Shown here in pieces: positions 48,150 through 61,341 of a stretch of 64,000 bases of DNA; positions within the stretch are counted from its first letter, which is position 1; every line of letters begins with the position of its first letter. The notes below the pieces were generated by a model that worked only from the letters and a program-made list of their open reading frames with translations, was not told where the DNA came from and did no database searches. Position numbers and translations under genes: made by a program. This DNA comes from Platycnemis pennipes (Eukaryota; Arthropoda; Insecta; Odonata; Platycnemididae). The DNA is taken from assembly GCA_933228895.1 (NCBI GenBank), contig OW121855.1, positions 39,942,698-40,006,697 of the forward strand, in the 5' to 3' direction.

Positions 48150-49045
48150 TGGGCAAATTATTATCCATTTGGGCATTGAACACTAGGAATTTTCTGTGGC
48201 AATGTATATTATAACATGACAACTAAGCTATATTTCATCAAAGCGTTTGAATCACACAGCCAATTTCTTTTAGAAGAATTGTATCTCTTTTAATGCCAAA
48301 ATCTTTACTGAAATGACACACTGAACTTTATAGTGGGCACTAATTTTTCAATATATATTGGTCACCATTTGAATACAGCAGTATATGTGCCATTTGTAGG
48401 AATATAAGATCACATCCAGATGTTATCTCTAAAGTAGGTAAATACAACTAAAAATATCATTCACGATATTTAATCTGGTTTTAAAATCTGGAATATGTCA
48501 TGAAATAATTTGTGTATAGTATACAGTCGTAATAAGTCAACTTACTGACATGAAATAAGGCACAATTTTTCCTAAATATAATTGCTATTATTCAGGCTCT
48601 CAAAATTCTTACTTCTAATTATCCACACTGATCTAATATTTGTCGACTTTCTTTTATACGTGTTTTATTTTTATTTTTAATCACGCTGAATAATTCCGTA
48701 GTGTGTATGTTATTCGTTTTCAATAAAGGTTTAAGGAAATGCCAGGAGAGAAACGGACATTTTTGCTTAACGAGGGTAAATAATGATGAAAAAATTATTC
48801 GGCCGTTAATTTCTCTCTCCCTCTCTCTCCATTTTCCAGAAGGCTGTAGAGCTTTTAGCTATTTTTTCCCCTTTTTAAGAAGACTTTTTCCTTGTTTTGT
48901 CAGCCTCTATTATGATCACTCGTACAGATTTTGCACAGAATTGAAAAGGCGAGGCAAGTGTACACAAAACTTTTTTCATGAACGTATCGTTACATTTGCA
49001 TAACCTCTCCAGCACCTTTGTAATTGTTATTGCACTCTTTTAACC
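48150..49045. other. AT-rich intergenic, no gene seen
   Basis: No supported gene. A CT-repeat (tctctctccctctctctcc) lies near 48,812-48,830. Confidence 0.5.
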
Positions 49046-49430
49046 ATTATTTTGGCGAGAGAGAGTTAAATGCCGCATGAATTTTACCGCACTCCCCCCA
49101 TGTTTTCACTCCTATAAACTTTGACCTTAACAAGTTCGCGTTACGTAGGTTCAATCTTAAGTCACCTTCCGTAAATTGCCTTTCTTGTAATCGAGAATTT
49201 CTCATTAACAGGGCCCGAATGAAAAAAAATCGTCCCAAATTAAATGCCAACCCACGCACCAGCGCCAACCTGCGGACATTCTCCCACCAACCTCTTTGCC
49301 ACCCCTCATTTTCTGGTAAATCTGCCACCCCTCATTTCATCCCGCTCAGAGGCAAATACCTTCCAGCTAACCCATCCGAAATTGTCTTTGGATCCCGTTT
49401 TCTAAAGTCTTGACTTAATATTAACCTATT
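49046..49430. other. Moderately GC-rich segment
   Basis: Opens with gagagagagtt and passes through a complex stretch (aaactttgaccttaacaagt, with a nuclear-receptor-like half site TGACCTT) into C-rich DNA at 49,250-49,400. ORFs on both strands (64-93 codons) are not recognisable. It may be a small regulatory element. Confidence 0.3.
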
Positions 49431-51384
49431 CGGATCCGTAGTTCTCACATCGCAGATCAATATCGTTGCAGAAATTGTTGAATTCTGGGATTTGGGGACT
49501 ATACCTCATCGTCCAACGCCAAGGCCGACCTCGAGTCATCTTGCTTTGCCGCGCAGTTAGCACTAACAATAAGACTTTTTTAATTTTCCTCTTTAAGCTT
49601 TCCGCGTATTACATTTAAAATACCTCAAAATCCAAGTCGTGGTTGATTGACTTAACATGCAATATCAAATTAATATTTCTCATGATTAAGAGTTGCATAA
49701 TTTCCTTATTTTTGAAAAAAATACTGATGAGCAATAGAGCACTACAGTACACGCTCCCGTATCTTGTTAATAAATCCATATTTGCCATTTCATTTTCCAG
49801 AAAATGAGAATTAGGCAATAACATTTTAAGGTGAATACAATTATATGAGGAAAATGAAGGATAACAAATTAAAAATGTTAGCGCTCTTAAAGAGATCTCA
49901 AAGTTTATAAACTTCTCCGGTTTTTAATTCGGTTACCCTTATTATTAAAAAAGCATGTAAAAAAGGCGTCACCGGGGTTGAGATATATTCCTACGAATGA
50001 ACTCGATAAGACCTTAAGCAGCAATGAAAACATAAAAAGTAGGAGCTCAGGCTTGCAGTTATACGCTAAATTAACTCAGAAATAAATACCTTCACCAAAT
50101 CCTTTAGGCCATTAAATTAATAACCAGAAAAATGTTGGAATTCCCACAACCGGAATATGAACTTGCGGAGTTGTTCAGAAGATGCAGAGATTAAAGAGTG
50201 GAGCGAAGTCCATACATACCAGAGGTCAGCATAAAAGTTAAAAGCATAATCACATAATCACCCGTAAACTAATGAAATCCTGAATACTCATATTCCAGAT
50301 ATGAATCGCAACTAGAAACTTTGTTTCCACCACTCGTCTCCAGATCTCCCCAAAACATTACGGCAACATATAAGAATGTGTGAACCAGAATAGAACAGTT
50401 TCTATCTTCTGGACATGCGTTAATACATTCCTTAAGCTTGGTGTGCATAATCGATTAATTTCCCTATTCCGTCACCCGTTTCATGCATCCACTCATGAAC
50501 CTGTATGCGTTAATGTATCGTGTAACGAGCCCTTAATAAAAACGAAAATATGGAGAGAAACCCTACGAAAGATAATTGCCCATATTTTCAGTTTAACTGC
50601 ATTGAAATACATTTTAAGAAACTAAATCCCACCTAAAACTATTGAGTAACATTGGATGATACGATCAAAATAGTTCCAAATAACAGTTTTCTAGCATGTG
50701 TCACGATGAAGCGAACACATAGATTAAATATATGCGTTGGAGAAGCAAATTATCAGGGGGAGTAATGTGTTCATATTCTGAAAATGATGCAGGGCAAATA
50801 TACTAGCACTGTAGTAACTCTTTGCACTCATAAGGTGTATTAAATATTTAATGCCAAAATTGATCGAAGTGTATCATAAGATGGCTTCTTAGCTTCTGAA
50901 AGTACTTCTGAAATGAGCTGTTGAAACATTCTTTTTCTGTCAACCAATCTTTGCTTGGTAAAACTGTGAATGTCAAAACCAATTCATATAATTCTAACTG
51001 GCCAAATTTTGGGAAAGTAGTGTTCATGCATATGAAAACATTTTCCGAATTTTCAGTTCTGGCCTCGCTGATTTTACCACGTTTCCATCTATTTACCAAT
51101 TTTCCATGTTCCATGCCGTACTCCAGGACTCAAATAACGCTTTTCCTGACACGCTTAGCCCTCCAATGCAGTTTTTCGTGGAATATTAGATCCTCAAGGG
51201 TCCAATAAACAAAGATACGCCTCGTACAAGTGCAGGAAATCAATTTAGTTTTAAATTAGCGAATCATGTGCTACTCCACCTCATGTTTCTCTCCGTCCAC
51301 CACGTGCTATTAAGAGTGTGCATAGGTCTGATGGGGTGGAAGGGATAATGAGAAAGTTAAACCTGGAGATTAAAAACTGAAATT
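49431..51384. other. AT-rich intergenic, no gene seen
   Basis: Two ORFs (minus 50848-51114, 88 codons; plus 50921-51208, 95 codons) overlap on opposite strands. Both have fairly normal composition, but neither shows a domain I know, and at most one could be real. Confidence 0.45.
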
Positions 51385-51765
51385 TATTGCCGTGGATTAG
51401 GTAATTGGTTGCGGAGGTCGTTAGTCACCACCTGTCTTCTGCCATATGATCTACGACATTATGGTTCCGACCAGCATTCTCCCGACATCCGCTCCTTTAC
51501 TTTCCGAACGGGATCGTTGCCCGTGACCAACCTCCCATTACACCTTCCGACCCCTTCCTTTCAACATTTTTAGTACAAAAAATACATAGCAGGGCCTTCC
51601 ATAGCACCTCTCCCTCACTCAATCTCAATCCTAGATTCCTGATGGGGCACGGGGGAAAAGGAGAAGATGGACGGATGGGAAAAGTGTGGGTGTAAAAAGT
51701 TCCTGCTCACCGAAGTTGAATTCCCTGCCAGGAAGAAAGCTGGGGCAAAAACGGTGGCGGTTAAT
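51385..51765. promoter_or_regulatory. GC-rich island with C-to-G skew switch
   Basis: C-rich from about 51,420 to 51,635 and G-rich from about 51,640 to 51,770 (gatggggcacgggggaaaag). Same architecture as the 41 kb island but shorter. Confidence 0.35.
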
Positions 51766-54700
51766 TCCCCGTAACCAGCAAAGGGCACTAAATACAGCCG
51801 TGCTCACAATAGCGCCCTAACGTAATTCCATCAGCCTTCCGCCATGAAATGATGATGATTTTTTTCCATCCCTGGCATTTTAAACTCTTGCTGTTGCACA
51901 TTTTAGGGAAAGAGAACCACAGTTTGGAGAAATAAAGGGCGTCATAATGGAGGGTGAACGGATAAGATGAAGTCATGCTGCATTGCGCTTTAGATATTTA
52001 GCTATGTCCGTATGGAATGGATTTAAAATCTTCTTTTAAAAACAGCAAGTGATCTGATTGAAGACCGGAAATGATGGGATACATATATTCATTATAAGTG
52101 GCCCTGTTGAGAACATGACTGAAAAAATTCTCTACCATCTGCACCCTTGGTCAAATTATCGTTGAATATGGTAACGAATTCAGCCAAATACAAATCACAT
52201 TTCTTCGAAGTGCCATCCTTGTAACATCATTTTACAACCATCATTTTACTGTTGCGTTAGTTCAAGGTTTGTTCCACACCAGGTTCTCTTTCTACGTAGT
52301 GTCATCATTATCTCGTACCTATTCATTATTGCATATAAATAAGAGTCGAACTTCATAGTTTTTTTCCGAATTATTTTTCTTCCTATCATTGATTCTTTCC
52401 CGCAGATGTAGGTTATAATTATTGAGATGATTCACTCCTCGGCAAATACTCTCGAGACACACAAAGGGGGAAGTAAATTTAGCTACTTTACACCAAGATC
52501 ATAGTATACAGGTCTGGTCATTTGGCGCTTAAGCCCTATAGAGCGCGTTTCCGCTTAATAAAGCCGTAATCCGTCGTTTCCCCACTAATTTCCCGTGTCC
52601 GTGTTATCCTTCTAAGACACTTTCCTTAAAATTTTCTCCTCTAATTGTAAGATTGGTAACGAAGGGAGATGGAGGCGACATAAATTCTGAGTTCAGAGAA
52701 AAGTGAATTCAGGAAACAGTGAATACTTAACGGCTGTAGATCAAATTGAACTAGAGCCGTAAATGTCAAATATTAAAAAAATGCTTTACGAAAAATGTGT
52801 TTATAGTAGTTTCATTGAAATTTCTTTTTTATATGCCACTGTAACTATTCACGTTTTAGGCATGTGATAATGATCTGTCAGTTGATGAATTTCGTGTTTT
52901 TTTACCTGGGCTGCTGCCATACTCTTCTACGTTTTTAAACTAAATAGCTTGACTGGATAGCTCAGAATATTGGCCACATTATTCATCCAGTCTGATGCCG
53001 TAACAATGGCGTCCGGTTGGCGTAGGGTTTCCTGAGATAAATTGAAATGGGGTGATATTCTACTATCTTTACCGAAACTGAGCGTGAATGAAAATAATGA
53101 ATCTGTGATTAAAGAATTACAGGGGAAAAAATGCAATACAGGGAAATTTCCTAAAATTGAACTCATCTTTAGTTAAGAGAACGGTTGTCTCTGAGATGAT
53201 CGCTGTATGAATGGGGAAAACACTAAAGCAATAAGGTACTCAGATGACTGGATACTTCTTACAATTAGTAGGGAGATGCATAGCTGGTCTAGAAGGCACC
53301 GCACAATTCTCAGAGGTAATCAAATTCCATTGCAATCTCTTCGAACTATCAGGAGGTAATTTGCGATGGGAAACAGGAAGATTGAGTTTGATGACGATTT
53401 TTTGAAGTTCATCAAATGAACCTTTTAAAGCAGATTGAAAGTTCAAGGTATGCTTTAGTTCAAGCTATATTTTCCCGGAATGGCTTTGCCAATGTGTTTC
53501 TCTACGGTGACATTTAAAAAGATCTCTTATAAAAAAGCTTAGAATCAAAATTTTTCCTCATAAGATGCAAAGTGACATTATATTGGCATGTTGTTTCCCA
53601 CAAAATATTTCATTAAAGTTAAAATATAACGTGTCTTACATGAGATATTGTTTTTGTATATTTTCATAAATGTTTAACTTTTGTCCTCTTTTTTTAAAAC
53701 TAGATCTCTTTCAATACATGATGTGTTAAAGCTAACGGTGTCTGGCTTGATTACGTGGAATTCCTTCATGATGATTCCTTCATGATGTGTTAATTTCAAA
53801 ACTACGATTTAATATCAAATTCCTCCCAACTTTGAAACTTCCACATATCATGTTTTGCTTATTGGTACCATTTCGAATTAGGATTGACCCTGCGATAGTA
53901 ATTGTGCATTTTTTCCGTGATGAGACCCTTAAAAGGTTTTTGCACAATCCATCCAGCTAAACATTTAGATGCCTTAGGTATCAGAGCTAATTTTGAATGC
54001 GTAACATTTACAAACAAACAAGACAAATTAATTTCATAAACTGGAGAAATATTGGACACATGTACATGTAAATGGAACATCGGCTAAGGACTATAATAAC
54101 ATTTTAATGAAGATCTTCCTGGATAATGACTAATGATTGACAACTGAATCAACACACTTGTGACCACTTGGTTAATTATATGTATATGATTTCTAGAATC
54201 GTTTCAATCAAAGGGGCTACGTTGCATTGTAGCCATATTGGACAAATAAACATTCCCCATTCCTGAATAAATACGGCTCTTATAAATGAAATTAATATGG
54301 GTCCCAACTACAATGCTACTAATGGAAATGAAATCCTCGAGTATTTTTTTTAAGAGGTATCAAATTAGGCTCAAGGCATTGCAAATTTTTGTGAATATTT
54401 AGCGGATGCAAAGCAGTAAACAACGTGTGCTAATTAGAGTTTCTAATAGAAATATCATGATTGAAAATTCTTCTTCAGGAAACGCCTCTTACATACATTA
54501 TCAATTTGATAAGGATGAAATATCCAACTTGATGTAAACTTGTTTTGATTTAAAACATAAGAAAAAAGATTTTTAAACTAAAATTATAGTGAATATTTAA
54601 CGTAATATGTAGGTATTCCTACGGGAAAGATTGAAGCAAATATCTTCCAGTTGAGTATCCAGCAGAAGGCTATTTATAAAACAATTTAATGTATATTGCA

Positions 54701-56689
54701 GATATTAATGCACCGGCTAGCTCTTTCCCCTGAAATTTCTTAGAGACTTTCTTCCCATAGTCGCGACAGTCGCATGGTAAGATGAAGGAAAATGATTACT
54801 AGAACAATACCCACTCTCTCAATTGCACACTACGTACATTAATGATACCTCTAGAAAAATGGCGTAATGGAGCACGTAGCGCTATAAATGACAATGCAAC
54901 GTATTAAAAAAGATCAAATATTCACGGAAAACGTGAACTAGTAAATCTTGGGGCACCGCATTCGCAGTGGAAATTTTACTTTTACACAGAAAGCTATTTT
55001 TTCGACGATTCAAGGGCTGTAAGCAGGCATCTAATTTGTTGATTTATTCTAGATGCTTAGTGTTTCGTGAAAACCAGATTTGATATGAGTGTGGTAATCT
55101 AAACCTAAGTGGTTAAAACGACGGAAATTAGAAGCTTTACGGCCAGCAATACGATCAGTCAGTGGAATTATCTCCTTATTTTTCTTGCTCAATTACTTCC
55201 TCCTTAGTGATCAAAAACCTTATTGATGACCTAACGCCGGGTTTTCTTCTGTAAAAGTCGCAAGTACCGTTTTTATTTCCATCACGGTAGCCTAGCTACT
55301 AAGTAGCCCTTTTCTGGCTAGTGTCCTTTTGAATCCAACTTTTCCTTTTGTTCAATCTAATCTCAAAGTATTAGTTTCCTTTCGTTTTTATTACCTGATC
55401 ATCATATTTTCACATTGGTCTTTTATCTTCGTTTTTTAATGCATTTGGTATGATTTACATGCCCGAAGCTTACAGGCTAACTTGTGCTTGAGAATTAACA
55501 AGCCTAAATTCCTCTATATTTCCTTGGAATATGTATTGAGAAGTACATTTTAAAAAGGGCAACTTACTCTCATTGCCAGCAAGATTATCTTGGATACTCT
55601 ACTTGTATAAATTACTGAATATAATTGCCTACTACTCCACAACCTACTTTAATTAACCTTGACAAGTGTTAGAGGGAACGAAATACTTAAAAACTATAAC
55701 TTTACTTGACTGTCTTTTCAGTGAAAAAGAGATAGATCACACCAACCTAAAGACCGGCATTACATACGGGGAATGTCCCAGCGAGTTTCCTTATCAGCAG
55801 TGTGATTGGCTACAAATATTCTCTCAAGATCAATTTCAGTATGAGCTGGCAGCAATAATAATCAACGTTGAATCCCATGTCCAGCAGGAGTCTTGTTTCT
55901 TTGCTTGGTAAAAAATTAGGCTAATATTTTAATATTTACTAGTCAAATTTTAATTGGCATGCTCAAGCATTCTTAGACCCATACATATTTTTTCATATTT
56001 TGTCTTTCGCATCCATGTCCACAATTGTCTTTCATTTGATGACTCTCTATTATTTTTCCATCCTGTTTTTGAAGGTTTCCTTTTCATTCATTATCAGTAG
56101 GTTTCATCTAGTTACTCTTCACCATGGTGAACTGAAAATGAAAATTAATGGTGTTTAATGTCAAATATTGAACGTTGGACGCAAGAGTAGCAGAATTAAT
56201 ATAAACATAAAGTGATTTAAGATAAAATAGAAAAATTTGATGATTTGCGAAATGTGAATGAGTTTTTTCAAGCAATTTAAATATCATTTTAACTTTTAAT
56301 TTTTTTTATCCATGTCACTCGAGTTTTATTTTTTTACTAATTTTTGTCGCAATGTTCGCGCTTTGCTTGCCACTGCATATATCTATTATATGATTAGTCC
56401 TTCATAGAAATATCCGGAATTCATTTTTCCCTTATTTTGCTCCTATAGGAGTTGTAAAACTGTTCAGTGCAAACAAAGTCACTAGACATGCCAGCAAGTC
56501 ACAGCAATTGGGAATAAACGTACTTTTTATTAAAATAAAGACTTTTCGGGCGTTGGGACTCACAGATGGGAAAATTCGGAATCCGGATCCAGCGCTTCAC
56601 TTGAAATGAGAGTTCCAGCTCCATCACGCCTCAACAAGAAACGGTTTTTGAATTAATTATTCTCAATTACCCTACCCACACTTTTGATG
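51766..56689. other. AT-rich intergenic, no gene seen
   Basis: Nearly 5 kb with no recognisable gene or repeat end. ORFs of 60-81 codons occur, such as 55666-55911 (MLEGTKYLKTITLLDCLFSE and so on), but show no domain. A short direct repeat of attccttcatgatg occurs near 53,759-53,786. Confidence 0.55.
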
Positions 56690-57180
56690 CCAGTTTGAGA
56701 CTCGGGGAGCTGGTATTAACTGTCCAAAATTCACTTTTCCCGAGCACATTTCCCTCAGCCGTCACTCCACTGTATACCCATTTCCTTCCCCATTCCACAC
56801 ACCCGCTCCAGCATCCCTCTTCCCCCCACCCCAATCCTCCCCCATCCCCAATCCTCCACCACTCGACTTTCTCCCCACGCAGCGTCGAGTGTCACGTTGT
56901 CGCCGGCAACATTAGCCGAGTCGCGCTCCTCCACATACTTTCGTTTTCATCTCTTGTCCTCATTAAACCTCTCCCGCTATGAGACTCGTGCCCTCGCCCT
57001 CAGCGGCTCCTCTCCACTCTTTTTGTGTCGGTTTAAATTTACCCCCGCGTGAAATTTATGCCTTCGTGATGGCCCCTCCTTCAGAGGGAATGAGTGAAGT
57101 GAAGATGAGGGGGAGAGATAGAGAGAGAGAGAGAAAAGAAGCACGGGCAAGAAAGCAGCTTTTCAAGTGAATTCGTTCGA
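56690..57180. promoter_or_regulatory. GC-rich island with C-to-G skew switch
   Basis: Strongly C-rich from about 56,740 to 57,000, then mixed, then G/A-rich from about 57,080 to 57,150, ending in a GA repeat. A CpG-dense patch (cagcgtcgagtgtcacgttg) sits near the centre. The 95-codon plus ORF is Pro/His/Ser-rich and compositional. Confidence 0.4.
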
Positions 57181-57775
57181 GTACTCCTTCGCTTATTGAG
57201 AGGATGTGAAGCTATTTTTATGAACTGTTTCTTCTCATCCCTTGGTAAGAAAAAAATTTACCACTTGCCAACAATTAATCCACATTTAAGTTGGCCAAAT
57301 ATTGTTTTTACTTTGCAGGTAGGCACTTGGAAAGCAATTATATTGACATAAAAATAGCTGATTTGTGACAGTAAAGTACTACTTTAGGAAGATCAAACCA
57401 AAAAATAAAATAAACAATATGTAATGGCTGGGAAATGAACAGGATGGATGCCAACAAAAGCAGTGGCAGATTTTTTTGTGCAAAAACTGATAACTCCGTG
57501 TGAATTGACCGTTTTAGTGGGAGAAAAGTTCGTACACTACTTCCAATTAAAATCTTTATTGCGCTTTTGTGAGTAAAATGTGGGTATGACAGCTAAGCCT
57601 TATTTTCCTGTGTATTATTTTTTGTTTAAATTCTTACGAAAAAAGTCTGTGGCGAAGAATGATGAGGCTATGAAGGCATTAATATTCCGCTTAAAGATAC
57701 TATGTTTTTTATTTGCCCAGTTGCATATGAAATGTGTTTGACTGGTTAGGTTGCGTTTCAAGTAATTTTATTTTG
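57181..57775. other. AT-rich intergenic, no gene seen
   Basis: No supported feature. Confidence 0.5.
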
Positions 57776-57995
57776 TGATTATCCTGCAGGCCACCATTAG
57801 GGTGTGCAATAGGCACTGAATTACCACCAAAAATCCACTGTATGTGATTCAATGCATAACTTGAATCATAATCCCTAATCCTAAATCCCCATTCCTATAA
57901 TTTTAAGTAACCTTATCAAGTAATATTTTTCTAATAGTGCATGTGCATTAGCAAGGTTAGTCAATACTCATTCCCTGCCACACACCATTAATGTG
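57776..57995. mobile_element. Two facing CR1-like LINE 3'-end scraps
   Basis: attatcctgcaggccaccat followed by tagggtgtgc at 57,779-57,808 is a minus-strand LINE tip. tagtgcatgtgcattagc followed by ccctgccacacaccatta at 57,934-57,990 resembles a plus-strand tip. Both are worn, and the plus-strand one is a weak call. Confidence 0.45.
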
Positions 57996-58077
57996 ACCAG
58001 AAGAGTGTTCAGTAGATTTGGTTGTAGGTAATGGATTAATTAAGCCTATAAAAGGAATGGCTGTACAAGAGATCAGC

Positions 58078-58708
58078 TGTTTTTCCCTTATTAGAACTCA
58101 TTTGAATATGCGGCCAGTGTATGGGATCCCTACGAAATCGGTCTAAATAATGAACTTGAACGTGTGCAGCGAAGATCGGAAAGATTTGTAAAGGGACGGT
58201 ACGATAACCTTATTAGCGTAACCAGTCTATTAAATGATTTAAATGGGGAATCATTGTGAGATCGCAGGTTGATATTTAGACTTAATCTCCTAAATAAATT
58301 CCAAGATAATATTTTAAGTGATGACGTTAAAAATATGTTGCGAACCCCAACTTACTATGACAGACTGAACCATAATCATAAAATTAGAGAAATTGATTGC
58401 CGAACTGACAGATTCAAAATGTCCTTTGTCCCTTGTACAATTAGAGATATGAATAACGCTAAATATGTCCAATCGGAGAGTAGCAATGGATAGCATTGGT
58501 AGCTGCATGTTGGTATGATTACTGTAAGCTAACCCTACTAACAGAATGTTTTGCATGTTTACTTTGCAATTTCTATCTTTTTTAAATAGTGAAATTCTGC
58601 CTCGTATATTAATACTAATCCTTATTTATGCATGATATGTAGTGCATGTTTGGTGAGAATTGACCCCCTGCCACGCACCTTTATGATGGCTTGCAGGGTA
58701 TTATGTTG
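58078..58708 (+). mobile_element. CR1-like LINE C-terminal and 3' fragment, second subfamily
   Basis: The plus strand reads PYEIGLNNELERVQRRSERF then VKGRYDNLISVTSLLNDLN, a stop, and RRLIFRLNLLNKFQDNILSD. KIREIDCRTDRFKMSF follows near 58,380-58,430, giving the end of the LINE ORF2 C-terminal domain. The 3' region ends with ccccctgccacgcacc and ggcttgcagggtattatg near 58,663-58,707, the family stem-loop; a GATGTA tail is not kept. Compared with the 61.4 kb copy it belongs to another subfamily, shared with the 59.1-59.7 kb fragment. Confidence 0.88.
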
Positions 58709-59103
58709 TGGAGTAGAAGGGGTGGAGCGAAACAGTCATGTATGAATATGGTGGAAGAATCACTGACATTCCAATAATGCTGTAATTGGTGCAAGAAAGT
58801 AGACAAGAGTTTTTTTCTGATTCCCCTAGTTGGATATGTTTCACCTCGGATGACTGTTTACCCTCCGGACTTAGCCGACACGCACGACCTACGCGCTAAC
58901 GACATGTACGCCAACGACGCCCACGATTCCTAAATGGATAATATTTCGGCCTGCGCAGCGTGGGCAGCACTTTTGAGCCGATCCTTTCCCTCAGCATATC
59001 CATTGTCACCCATAGAGCCCCTAGAGGCCGAGGGAGATCAGAATATTGAGCAAGCACAAAGGCCACGAGCCTGTATCCAACAGCCGGTGTAGGAAAAGTG
59101 TTC
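58709..59103. other. Spacer between inverted LINE copies
   Basis: About 395 bp. The right half (58,860-59,090) is CpG-bearing and GC-richer (acgcacgacctacgcgctaa). A 69-codon minus ORF (58896-59105) is not recognisable. Confidence 0.45.
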
Positions 59104-59655
59104 ACATGTACATCTACATAAAACCCTTCAAGCCACCATAAAGGTATGTGGCAGGGGGTGAATTATCACAAAACATGAACTACACATCATGCATAAGAAA
59201 GGATTAGTATTAATATACCAGTCTATGCTTCACTATTTAAAAAAATATTAAAATAGCAAAGCAATCATGCAAAAACATGCTGTTAGTTCGGTTAGCTTAA
59301 AGTTCTTATACCAACATGGGTTAGCAAAATATTTTTAGCGTCATCACTGAAAATATTATCTTGGAATTTATTTAAGAGATAAGCCTAAATTTCAACTTGC
59401 GATCTGACAATGATTCCCATTTTAATTCATTTAATAGAGTGGTTACGCTAATATAGTTATCGTACCGTCCATTTACAAATCTTGCCGATCATCGCTGCAC
59501 ACGTTCAAGTTTATTATTTAGACCGATTTCGTAGGGATCCAGTACACTGGCAGCGTATTCCAAATGAGGTCTAACAAGGGAAAAGTTGGTAATTTCGCGT
59601 ACATGATCGTCATATTTACCCATTACTCTTTTGATAAATCCCAGTTTCCCAGTTC
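59104..59655 (-). mobile_element. CR1-like LINE C-terminal and 3' fragment, second subfamily
   Basis: Minus strand. In its own direction it reads LGFIKRVMGKYDDHVREI, SLVRPHLEYAASVLDPYEIG then LNNKLERVQR, a stop, and SARFVNGRYDNYISVTTLLN. The 3' UTR, stem-loop and a good tail (tacatctacataaaaccctt at about 59,109) follow. Relative to the 58.1-58.7 kb copy it lacks about 155 bp (matching roughly 58,350-58,505). It faces that copy tail to tail. Confidence 0.88.
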
Positions 59656-61310
59656 CTGATGCTTCAATTGAAAACATCCACCTCACCTTTGTACCCATCC
59701 TTTTTTTTTCATCCCCTTAAAATGTACCAACCGTCCATATCCAAAATCATACCATTCCACCTTGGCGTTGTCAAAAATTCCCCCTTCCAATTTGACCTAA
59801 CTCTTCTACACACCATCTGTTCCAAGTCGAGACGGCAAGCGGTAGACATCGAGCAATGCAAGTTCATCCTGAAGTCTCCAGGATCATCCTTTTGTCACCC
59901 AATATTTGAAAGAATTAATGTCATGGATGAGTATCATTGACGAAGAAAATCGTTTTTTCGTCTTGTGTAATGCTGTAGGGGGCAGGAAGAAAATTCAATG
60001 TTCAAAGATCAAGTTACGCAGAAGAAACTGGTAAAAGGTAGCCATTATTACACAATCTCCCGTGCCGACCATAAACAAAGATGCTTTCCGCAAAGATTAC
60101 TACTCACTACGTACTAAGGCGAGGTAGTTCTAAATCCTTCACACAAGAAATAAGCCAGGAACCATGATTGATTCTTAACCTTTGCTGTAATGAAGTAATT
60201 TTTTGTCCACGCTTCTGCGTATAGCATATATTCAATGATGTAAATGATAATGCCTTGCTTACATTGCCCGAAATGATTTGAATCCTCCTATTTGTAACAT
60301 AAGTATATATGTTGGTGACAAACATGGGAAAAATTTTCAGATTTTTATTTAAACTCTCAAGTCATATGCATTTCATAAAAATATTAAATTTTTTTCTCGT
60401 GTCTTGTAAATCAAGGGTTAATGATAGTACTTTTGATGGAGATTTTTTCTAGTCTTTTTTTCATTAGAATTGTTTCAGTTTACATAGAGGAAAACTATGT
60501 GGAATGAGTACCTGCGGCAGTGTATATACTTGATCATAAACAGTAGTGTTTCACTGGACCTAAGAATTTACTCATTATCAAAAATGAATTTCAATTTGTC
60601 TCAACGTTTATTGAAAATATGATAGTTATTTAATCATATTAATGGTGCAGACGTGACGTAAATTCCTTTGTAAATAGACTAATAACTCATTTCGTGGATC
60701 ATGTGTGTAATAAATGACAATTAGAGGCGGCACTTACATTTAAATTCAGCTAACAGACCCTATGTTTAAACAGTGGAATTCAGAGAGCTGTTTGCCATCC
60801 CAAAAACGTGAGATACCAATGTACACTAGGTTCTGGGTGTGATGCTATTTCTGGCAAGGATTGATCCTGCTGGAACATAGGTCATGAATATAAAAAATAC
60901 GTGTTTTTACTGCATAGGCAATGATATATTTTTATAGATACCATAACTCAGCTTTTAGTTTCGAGGCTATCATTATGGAATTATTGAAATCCTGGTAATC
61001 ATTCCTCTAATGAAAATAGAATCGTTTTTTTGGTGCTCCAAAAGCTTAGGTTGCATTGTTTAACATATATATTCATAACTAAGACAAACACATTATTCAC
61101 GCCCATGGTGGGACTCGATGCCTCGAATGACTAGAACCACTACGAATTGGGCGAATGGTAAGAACCACTTTTAAAGTCAATAAAAGCCGCATATTTAAAG
61201 GAGTTGACGAATTTTATTAGCTTTCTTGAATATTCGGGACAATATAACACCATCAGTTTTGTGAGATATTGTAGACGTGCGTGGATGAATACATTTCCCT
61301 CGTTACGTTG
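59656..61310. other. AT-rich intergenic, no gene seen
   Basis: No supported gene. A 93-codon ORF starting at 59659 and a 72-codon one at 60107-60325 (minus) are not recognisable. Confidence 0.5.
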
Positions 61311-61317
61311 GAATCAT
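61311..61317. repeat. Candidate LINE target-site duplication, left
   Basis: gaatcat here is repeated directly after the LINE tail at 61805-61811. Seven bases, good placement on both sides. Confidence 0.55.
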
Positions 61318-61341
61318 AGGTTGATAGGTTGATAGGTTGAG
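61318..61341 (+). repeat. Short tandem repeat at the LINE 5' junction
   Basis: The 8-bp unit aggttgat is repeated about three times between the presumed target duplication and the first LINE base. It matches nothing in the LINE copies and looks like filler made during insertion. Confidence 0.75.
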
